Source: Megaleporinus macrocephalus
Lineage: Eukaryota; Chordata; Actinopteri; Characiformes; Anostomidae
Length of the DNA: 64,000 nt
Direction: 5' to 3'
NCBI GenBank assembly: GCA_021613375.1
Contig: CM038727.1
Span: forward strand, 8,593,942-8,657,941
Shown here: positions 57,931 through 64,000 of the stretch, piece by piece
Numbering within the stretch: the stretch's first letter is position 1
How the letters are laid out: every line of letters begins with the position of its first letter
Position numbers and translations under genes: made by a program
Notes under the pieces: generated by a model
The model's input: only the letters and a program-made list of their open reading frames with translations
The model's database searches: none
Told to the model about the DNA's origin: nothing

Positions 57931-58904
57931 CACATAACATGCAGCATATAAACCATACAAAGCAAACATCATTCAGCAAACACACTTTTGCATATGGCTG
58001 CATGTATTTGAATACAATACAAATGCCATAATTGGAAGTGCATCCTGAAATACTTTGGAATACATACTGTGTTTAAAATTCATTTCACAGTCATCGATTG
58101 ACTGCCATCTATTTAGATGGGCTGAACCCTTTTATTGTGTTACTCCATTCGTTATATGCAACAAGTTGAAGCCTACTGCCAACAACTGTGGAAATGATTT
58201 AATCACAAATAATTGTGATTAGACGATTACATAACACGTGTGAGTATAAGCGCCCTGGGTTTTGTTAATTTAGCACATACACTCTACAGCTTCTGCACAT
58301 TGTGATGCACAGTTACTGACGATCTGCTAAATTTAGCATCTCCACAATGTACTTTACAGGAGAAAACAAAAATTATCTTAACTCTTAATGTAGGTTAATG
58401 TAATTAATGTAATTATCTCTTAATGAGATTTCATCCCAGGTGATTTTGGAGCATTTCTATTGGTCCATTTATCATGAAAACCTTCACAGGATACCAAGAT
58501 CAGCTGTCGTGTTCGAATGATACAGAAAAATGACAATCGATACATGTTTTTCTTTGGACTGCAACCAAATTTATGGACTCATATTCAAATATATTGGAAA
58601 ATCTGCTAAATGTATGGTGCATTTTATATATTATTTCTCTTTCTCCCAATATGAGAAACTAGATCTAGCAGAAAACTGCCCCTATAGAGGATGTGAAATT
58701 ATACCCGCTTAAGCAAAACTTGTATACAACTCTATAAATGCCAGACAAGATGCAGGAAGATAGTACTCACTAAACGCAGAGGCACAGAGCTCCCTGGATG
58801 GTTTCGCTGTCCCTTATTAGATATGCTCCATCCTTGCCCCTCTTGCCCAGGAGCTCCTCGCACCTCTGCCTGCTGATGGGGCCATGATAGATGGGGAGAT
58901 CCAT
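53000..58904 (-). CDS. sh2d1b: SH2D1B/EAT-2-like SH2 adaptor (complete, 4 coding exons)
   Basis: Four exons (58904-58771, 56236-56173, 53428-53263, 53040-53000) join in phase to 134 codons plus stop, against 132 for human EAT-2. The protein is one SH2 domain plus a short tail. MDLPIYHG starts the domain, LIRDSE holds the phosphotyrosine-binding arginine (R31), IVYTYRI forms the central strand, and KNQG follows the B helix. The tail has tyrosines at 120 (HDYEN) and 128 (SEYVVVLP), the latter matching the human EAT-2 end SDYVDVLP. SH2D1 adaptors bind SLAM-family receptor tails in NK and T cells. The FKTLLEL stretch has lysine next to the region where SAP carries its Fyn-contact arginine, favouring EAT-2 over SAP. 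An in-frame upstream ATG (58913) is possible but MDLP matches the family. Confidence 0.85.
53263..53428 (-). CDS. sh2d1b: sh2d1b-like exon 3
   Basis: Residues 67-121: [38 protein letters not shown], then an acidic tail ending HDYE. Acceptor TCTTTTCAG, donor GTGAGT, ends in phase 1. Without splicing the frame would run to a stop at 53147. Confidence 0.85.
53685..54052 (+). mobile_element. L2-like LINE, 3' end
   Basis: Begins with the end of ORF2 ([17 protein letters not shown] and TGA), then the 3' UTR with GTCTTGTATATATTC, CTTGCTAGGTATTGCAC, and the conserved tail GTCGCTCTGGATAAGAGC, TAAATGCCGTAAATG. Same family as 11404-11830, opposite strand. In sh2d1b intron 2. Confidence 0.8.
54150..54310 (+). 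repeat. Dispersed repeat, 'GTTCACAGTGGTGGTGATGG' family
   Basis: Core GTTCACAGTGGTGGTGATGG, GAACCACCTCTAAAAGCTC, then an end near TTTTACAGAAGTTCTGTG. Other copies near 22290, 33880 (-), 55880-56045 (-) and 63085-63240. Confidence 0.65.
54710..55020 (-). mobile_element. Teleost LINE/SINE 3' tail
   Basis: Starts ATCCATCCATCCATTATCTT (reverse of the ATGG tail), then CCAATCCCAGCGTCATCG, GGACAGGTCGCCAGTGCATC, ATGTGTTTGGACTGTGGGAG, GAGGAAACC, ending near GAGGCGACAGTGCTAACAGC. Confidence 0.8.
55052..55807 (+). mobile_element. Tc1-like MITE with nested retroposon
   Basis: Ends CTACTGCTCAAAAGTTT and AAACTTTTGAGCGGTAG between TA dinucleotides. Same family as 29150-29669, including the relic [17 protein letters not shown] start. 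A retroposon tail fills about 55151-55369. Confidence 0.85.
55151..55369 (+). mobile_element. Retroposon 3' end with (TTGAC)n tail, nested in Tc1-like MITE
   Basis: GAGTCTGGTTCCTCCCAAGG, TTTCTTCCTCCAGTTGAGGG, TGTAAAGCTGCTTTGAGACA, AAAAGCGCTATATAAATAAA then TTGACTTGACTTGACTTGAC. This is a very common teleost LINE/SINE 3' end. The sister MITE at 29150 lacks it, so it inserted after the MITE. Confidence 0.85.
56173..56236 (-). CDS. sh2d1b: sh2d1b-like exon 2
   Basis: Residues 45-66, [19 protein letters not shown] then TLQ. Compare human EAT-2 FKNIVYTYRI and GYYRIQ. Acceptor TTCTTACAG, donor GTAGGT, phase 0. Confidence 0.85.
56618..56702. repeat. (AT)n-(AG)n microsatellite
   Basis: About 31 AT units then AG repeats; in sh2d1b intron 2. 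Followed by a short direct repeat (GAAATCTTCTGTGCATCTTC at 56702 and 56859) around a GATA array. Confidence 0.95.
56755..56832. repeat. (GATA)n microsatellite
   Basis: About 18 GATA tetramers. Confidence 0.95.
57370..57840. repeat. Two inverted copies of the TCTATTGGTCCAT repeat
   Basis: A + copy (about 57370-57480) and a - copy (about 57650-57840) face each other about 200 bases apart, so the region could fold back. In sh2d1b intron 1. Confidence 0.6.
57848..57928. repeat. (AT)n microsatellite
   Basis: About 40 AT units. Confidence 0.95.
58440..58560 (+). repeat. TCTATTGGTCCAT repeat copy
   Basis: GATTTTGGAGCATTTCTATT, GGTCCATTTATCATGAAAAC and GTTTTTCTTTGGACTGCAA; in sh2d1b intron 1. Confidence 0.65.
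58771..58904 (-). CDS. sh2d1b: sh2d1b-like exon 1
   Basis: Residues 1-44 plus two bases. [36 protein letters not shown]. Donor GTGAGT. The exon ends right after LCLCV as in mammalian SAP and EAT-2 by alignment. Confidence 0.85.
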
Positions 58905-59714
58905 GTCCCCCATGGGATTTGGGGATGAAGTAGCCACGGCCCCCCCCACCCTGGCACACCTCTCCACGTCTGCAGGAAAAGTGAGAAGAGGAGCGGGCTT
59001 TGGCGGCGTAGGCTCCGAAAGAGAAAGGCAGTAACGCTCGCCTCTCGTCTCAAACCCGCGTTCCAGGGCGCCCTTTGCTGAACAAGAGCCACAGCACCAG
59101 AGCCACAGTGACATCTGAAAGCTTTCACACAGGAAGCGTGCGTGTGTGTGTGTGCGTGCGCATGTGTTTGTGTGTGCATTTGTGAGTGTGTGACTGCATA
59201 TTTACCTGCTAAAAACAATGCATGCTTGCTGAAGTAACACATATACTGAACACGTATAGTTTTCAGTGGTCAGTTCTGGGGTCATCTAACAGGAAAATGA
59301 ACTGCTGTATGGTTCCATTAGAGACTCTTCCTCCTGTTTATCAGTCAGTCTGTTTTTCCATCATGATTCATTTCCATTCCGTGCCGTTTCTATTGCGTCG
59401 CTTCTATTATTAGAGCATCTGATGGTCACGTTTAGCTGTAGGTTATGTTTATGTGCTACACGAAGACAGTTAGAAGGTTGCCAGGCTTGTGACTAGGTGT
59501 AAAGAGGGGACAAGCCGTGGTCACTTTTGTCTGTGTGCGCTTGTCTGTGGCCATGTGAGGTGTGAAAACTGAGCAGATGCTGGCAAGTCTGTTTTCAACA
59601 AACCCCACTGCATACTAACTTTCATACCGTTCCTCAGATGCTTTAAGATTATAAAACCAGGAGAACTTCTGTTTTATATCTTACATGTACACACAGATAT
59701 AGGTTTTCTCAAGA
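58905..59714. other. 5' flank of the SH2 adaptor gene
   Basis: Probable 5' UTR and promoter of the sh2d1b-like gene with a GC-rich segment (58900-59100) and a short (GT)n run (about 59138-59190). No TATA box clearly placed. Nothing else recognised. Confidence 0.35.
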
Positions 59715-60000
59715 TTCAAGATTCAAGAGTTTTATTGTCATGTGTACAGCAGAACAGACAGTTACACTGTACAATGAAATTCTTACTTTGCTGTTCCACC
59801 ATTTACCAATAGATAAAGATAACAACAACAAAAAAAGAGAAATAATAAAAAATATATACAAAATATACAATATAAGTTGAAGTAAATAAAATTATTTTTT
59901 TATAGTTAAAGAATAAAAAATAAAAGTTATGTGTGCTTGTATGTGCAAGTATGAAGAGCAGCAGCCATAAAGTTTGCAAGTAACAAATGTAAACAATAAT
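59715..60000 (-). mobile_element. Retroposon 3' end
   Basis: CAAGATTCAAGATTCAAGAG, TTTTATTGTCATGTGTACAG, TGTACAATGAAATTCTTACT is the reversed end of a widespread teleost retroposon with a tandem pentamer/heptamer tail. The following AT-rich part (59815-59930) is low complexity. Confidence 0.6.
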
Positions 60001-60511
60001 TTTTTGTGCGAGTAGTGAATGTAAACAGTATTGAATGTATGTATTATCTGTGGTGGTCCTGTATGCTTGATCACCTGATCGCCCTACAATCAGCATTAGA
60101 ATGGGAGTCCACCCATTTTCAAATGTTCTGCATAATTCAATCAAGCAAATTCATGCTGGACAGAAATCATAGTGTTATTTTAATGATAACTGATATATAT
60201 TGGAAAATGCTCCAAATCTATGACTCAAGCATTACATATTGGCTGAAACCTCATTTTTTAATCTCACATTTCAGGCCATTTAGTGCTCTGAAGCACTAAA
60301 CCCTACAAATATCTGGTTACTATCACCACCACTGTGAGCCATGCTGGCTGCAAGCTTCACATCAAGCCTCATCGAACTGAATGGCTTTGTTTATCTGAAT
60401 ATTTTTAGTGAAATTGGCCAATGTTAAGACTGCGGTGTAAGCGACAGTGTTCAATATTAGAAATGTAGAAATAGTTAGAAATCATGTAATTATGTATATT
60501 TACTATGTGGA

Positions 60512-61192
60512 CATATGCACTACATGGAAAGAATTACTGGGACACCTACACACTGCACCTACAGGAGCTGGGCATTAATATGGAGTTAATTCCAGAAGAG
60601 CATTTGCGACGTTAGACCCTGTTGATGGATGAGAGGACCTGGCTTGCAATCTCAAAGGTATTTGATGAGGTTGAGGTCAGGACTCTGTGGGGGACCAGTC
60701 AAGTTCTTTCACACCAAACCTTGCTTCACTTTGGCCACTGGGACATGGTCAGTCATAATGGAACAGAGAAGGTTCTTCACCAGACTGTTCCCGCAAAAGA
60801 ACTAAGGGTGCTTGGCCCATCCCTGAAAAACAATCTCATAGCATCATCCCTCCTCCACCAAACTTTACAGTCAGCACAGTGCAGTCAGGCAGGTAACGTC
60901 TTCCTGGTCTTCACCAAACCCATACTAGTTCATCAGATGGCCAGATAGAGAGGCCTGTAGTTGCTGCCATTCTTAAATGTCACCAACCGACATGTTGCAA
61001 GAGTGACATCGTAATACAAAACCACGCTGGAATTCAGTGAGCTCTTTAAAGCGAGTCATTCTTTCACTAATTGTTTGTAAAGGCAGGCTGCATGGTTATC
61101 TGTTTGATTCTATACACCTGTGTCTACAGGACTGAATGAAACACTAGAATTCAGTGATCAAGAGGTTTGTCCAAATACTTGTCCATATAGTG
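60512..61192 (-). mobile_element. Tc1-like non-autonomous element
   Basis: From ATATGCACTACATGGAAAGA to CTTGTCCATATAGTGT, i.e. with both degenerate ends. Internal words (TTGATGAGGTTGAGGTCAGG, TTCACACCAAACCTTGCTTC, CATCCCTCCTCCACCAAACT, TACACAGTCAG-like) match the transposon family at 12358. The middle is deleted. Confidence 0.8.
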
Positions 61193-61229
61193 TTTATATA
61201 GAAACATATACACACACACATGCTCAGTG

Positions 61230-61365
61230 GTCAGTTTGTTAGGTAGCCCCGTTTTACCCTGTTCTTCAATGATCAGGACTCCCACAGGACCACCACAGAG
61301 CAGGTGTTATTGGGAAGGTGGATCATTCTTAGCACTGAAGTGACAATTACGTGGTGGTGGTGTGT
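61230..61365 (-). mobile_element. Fragment of the 31795 foldback MITE
   Basis: GTTCTTCAATGATCAGGACT, CCCACAGGACCACCACAGAG, GGTGGATCATTCTTAGCACT match 47925-48010 and the inner part of 31795-32390. Confidence 0.7.
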
Positions 61366-61394
61366 TTGTGAGAAACAGATATACATAAAAACAG

Positions 61395-61398
<4 letters not shown>

Positions 61399-61442
<44 letters not shown>
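61399..61442. repeat. (AT)n microsatellite
   Basis: About 22 AT units. Confidence 0.95.
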
Positions 61443-61443
<1 letters not shown>

Positions 61444-61596
61444 CTTTACTTTTAATATAAGTCAATGGAACCAGAAAATTTGCCAAGCTATTTTGGAGCA
61501 TTTCCGTTCATCATGAAATTTTCGCATCATGTAAACTGTCGTGTTCAAATGATGTAGAAAACAAAAAATAGAGATATATGTTTTTCATTAGACAGT

Positions 61597-61599
<3 letters not shown>

Positions 61600-61677
<78 letters not shown>
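61600..61677. repeat. (AT)n microsatellite
   Basis: About 38 AT units ending in ACAC. Confidence 0.95.
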
Positions 61678-61680
<3 letters not shown>

Positions 61681-61737
61681 TTAAGTAAGCAATTTGTAGA
61701 TATGAGATTTTCTAGTACAATAATATAATATAAGCAC

Positions 61738-62005
61738 TCACAGTAAGATGATCTGGGTTGGATTCCCGGTCCGGGTGGTTCTGTGTGGAGTGTGTATGTT
61801 CTCCCTGTGCTTGAGTGGGTTCCTCCAGGTACTCCGGTTTCCTCCCACAGTCCAAACACATGCATGTTAGGTTGATCACTCACTCTTAACTGCCCGTAGG
61901 TGTGCTTGAGTGTGTGTTGTCCATGTGAGGAACAGGCAACCTGTCCATGGTGTGTCCCGCCTTCGCCCGATGATGCTGGGATTGACTCCAGTCAGCCTCT
62001 CCGTG
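61738..62005 (+). mobile_element. Teleost LINE/SINE 3' tail, tail end lost
   Basis: CACAGTAAGATGATCTGGGT, CTCCGGTTTCCTCCCACAGT, CCAAACACATGCATGTTAGG, GTCCCGCCTTCGCCCGATGA. It lacks the ATGG repeats present at 21113. Confidence 0.75.
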
Positions 62006-62870
62006 ACCCTATAAAAAGATAGCTTTCCAGGCATCATGTAATTGTAACAATATTAGGACCGACATTTAAATTCTATAAAAAATTCAATAAAATAAATGAC
62101 AAAAAACCGGAAATACAATGTTTTGCTTAATCAGCAACAATAAAAAAGTAATATTGATTTGTGTACTGAATATTTAGCCGATAAAATTGATTGTGATTTT
62201 TAAAATAACGCACATTTGATTTGATATCCAATAAAAAATAGTTTAAAAAATGAGATAAGTATGGATTATTCTGCATTTGTGTATGTAATATTACCAATAT
62301 TATAATTATAACATTTATTTATTTATTTATTAAATTTGGTTATGGGTCATCTGTTAACGTGAGTGTTGCACAGAGCATGGATAAAAACTTTTTCTTTTAT
62401 GTCCTCATTAAATGAGTATAGAATAGAACAAGCTGTGAACAATATGTTAAACAATAGTTGTGTTTCTTGACTCATCTACACTAAGCAGACTGATGTCAGA
62501 TTCATTTCCAGGAATTAAACAGTGAATCTCAGCGTTTTCCAGGGGGCTAATGCAGAGACCACTCCCTGCGAGCAGTGCTGGGCTGTAGTGAGGGAGCAGG
62601 GAGGAGGATGAGGAGCTGTAATTTGGGATTAAGCTGATTAGGCTGGTTAGAGGAAGCGTTAGCTCCCTGCTATGACTCCACTCACCGTTGGCAGCTCCAC
62701 GTTAGCGCTCAGTTTAGATCAGCTCGCTTTCAGGAGGCCTGCATTCCACCCGTCCGAGTCAGCGAGCAGGTCAGCATGGCCACCGCGGGGGTAAGCAAGG
62801 GGACGTCGGTGTTGAAATGGAAACATGAGGGTCGCTGCTGACGCGCTGCGGTGGGATTATCTGGGGCAAC
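62006..62870 (+). promoter_or_regulatory. plcxd2: Upstream region and probable 5' UTR of the PLCXD gene
   Basis: After AT-rich spacer the sequence becomes GC-richer from about 62520 up to the coding exon, consistent with a first exon and promoter. An earlier ATG at 62779 opens a 22-codon frame ending at TGA, a possible upstream ORF. No TATA box identified. Confidence 0.35.
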
Positions 62871-62970
62871 ATGAAGACGAGACCGACCGGCAACGACCGC
62901 AACGCCGACTGGATGGGCTCTTTGTGCCCAGCTCTCACGGCCATGCCGCTGAAGTACCTGGCCGTGCCAG
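62871..62970 (+). CDS. plcxd2: PI-PLC X-domain protein, first coding exon (probably plcxd2)
   Basis: ATG at 62871 opens 33 codons plus one base to a GTGGGC donor: MKTRPTGNDRNADWMGSLCP, ALTAMPLKYLAVP. This matches the N-terminus of vertebrate PLCXD proteins, where NADWM.SL and L..LAIPG lead into the catalytic SHDSF block. That block would start the next exon, beyond the window. PLCXD2 has NADWM; PLCXD1 has DWM.ALCP, so the paralog is not certain. PLCXD2 lies on the same human chromosome arm region as CIP2A (3q13), which favours plcxd2. The family resembles phosphoinositide phospholipases. The exon edge falls at PG|SHD, as expected in the family. Confidence 0.7.
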
Positions 62971-63599
62971 GTGGGCTCATTCTGTTGTACGGGAGTAACA
63001 TTAAAGGGCAATTCCACCCAAATTTGTATGGAATTAAAATGTTAAGATGCAAGCAAAGCCAATCAGGGTGGGAAATGCTGCTTTCTAGAAAAAAACTTCC
63101 TGAGCTGTTCACAGTGGTGGTGATGGGAACCAGACATCCACCTTTTAAAAGCTTCCTCACAGAAAGTTAATAACTTAAATGAAGTGGTTATAAACGTCTG
63201 ACATGTTGTTTAACAATAGTTTTGTGAAAGAAATAGGCTAAAATGTGTTTTAGTCAATTTATTTGAATCTATTTATGGCAGAGGAATATATTAAAGGTGT
63301 TCTAAGGCAAAATAGATCACAAAGAAATATATATTTTTTAGATTTATGACTATTTTACCATCATCAGCATAACACATACAAGCTCAGAGGACATAATGTA
63401 TAATTACTGGTGGGTTTGGACCCCAGTGTTTCTACAACACAACACAATGGCTATTTGTGTTGTAGACATGGTAATTCCTGGTTCCCTTCACAACCATTGT
63501 AAAGAAATTTGACTTGGTCAGCTTCAAATGACTTTGCTTACACCTCAAAGACTAAATTACATGTATTTAATAACTGTGTTCCTTTTTTCTCCTTGAGGT
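62971..63599 (+). other. Start of plcxd2 intron 1
   Basis: Non-coding; has one GTTCACAGTGGTGGTGATGG repeat copy (about 63085-63240). Confidence 0.55.
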
Positions 63600-64000
63600 T
63601 CACTTATAACACCAAACATGGCCACAATCCATTTTACACAGTTGAGTAACATTATTATCACCTTTGGCTGGTGGCAGCGTTCTGGTCTGGGGAACATTTT
63701 CATGTCACTCGTCCATGTGGAAGGCACTCTCAAAGGATTGGGATATAAATCCATCCTTGCTGATTGTCTTCCCTGGGGTGGATGGGATCTTCCAGCAAGA
63801 CTATGTGACACGTCACATGACTAGAAATGTTAGAAGAGCTGACCAAGACTTCCAAGTACTACACTGAACCCACAGGCTTGAACCCAGTGAAGCATCTGTG
63901 GCACCACCTGAAAAGAGGTGTTGGTTCTATGGATCCACCTCCACGCTCCCTCCAGCAGCTGTGGCATGCACTGCAGTCAGCATGGCTCCTGTGACCACCT
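63600..64000 (+). mobile_element. Tc1-like transposase relic, cut by window end
   Basis: One frame reads GGSVLVWGTFSCHSSMW and FQQDYVTRH, another LNPVKHLWHHLKRG. These correspond to the Tc1 blocks 'GGG.V.VWG.FS', 'FQQD.A..H' and 'DLNPIEHLWD.L'. Frames differ and catalytic acidic residues are partly lost, so it is dead. In plcxd2 intron 1. Confidence 0.8.

Noticed and set aside
62779..62844. Upstream ATG (MATAGVSKG...) as start of the PLCXD gene
   Set aside because: Stops after 22 codons and is not in frame with the conserved ADWM block; kept only as a possible upstream ORF.

Overview
This window looks like nuclear DNA of a ray-finned (teleost) fish. The genes are split into small exons with short GT-AG introns. 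The spaces between are filled with Tc1/mariner and hAT fragments, L2-like and other LINE/SINE 3' tails, (CA)n and (AT)n microsatellites and large minisatellites. The repeat mix suggests an otophysan fish such as a characiform, but the species cannot be fixed from sequence alone. All exon coordinates were worked out by hand from splice sites, reading phase and remembered ortholog sequences.

Layout. (1) 1-4361, + strand: the 3' end of an immunoglobulin-superfamily type I membrane receptor (end of an Ig domain, transmembrane exon, short tail). One of its introns holds a 2.7-kb array of a 33-bp repeat. (2) 5-14.2 kb: transposon-rich spacer with Tc1-like, hAT/BED-like and L2-like remnants and a decayed Ig exon at about 12.1 kb that resembles the receptor's. 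(3) 14.5-34.5 kb, - strand: a complete cip2a gene (inhibitor of PP2A), 21 coding exons, 894 codons plus stop, every junction in phase. One intron is best read as a minor-spliceosome AT-AC intron. Another is bracketed by complementary (CA)n and (TG)n tracts. (4) 34.5-52.9 kb: cip2a promoter region, then a gene-poor stretch with a probable solo LTR, a LINE fragment and two kilobase-scale minisatellites (18-bp and 36-bp units). (5) 53.0-58.9 kb, - strand: a four-exon, 134-codon SH2 adaptor closest to SH2D1B/EAT-2. (6) 59-62.5 kb: more transposon debris. (7) 62.87-62.97 kb, + strand: first coding exon of a PI-PLC X-domain gene, probably plcxd2. (8) 63.6 kb to the end: a Tc1-like transposase relic.

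Biology. cip2a is a mitosis and PP2A regulator with an armadillo-like N-terminal half and a coiled-coil C-terminal half. SH2D1B-type adaptors bind phosphotyrosines in the tails of SLAM-family Ig receptors in lymphoid cells. An Ig receptor end, a decayed Ig exon and an EAT-2-like adaptor therefore lie within 60 kb, an immune-flavoured neighbourhood around a housekeeping gene. The visible receptor tail has no ITSM motif, so a direct partnership is not shown. No tRNA, rRNA or CRISPR was recognised. The longest open frames in the window come from minisatellites and are not genes.
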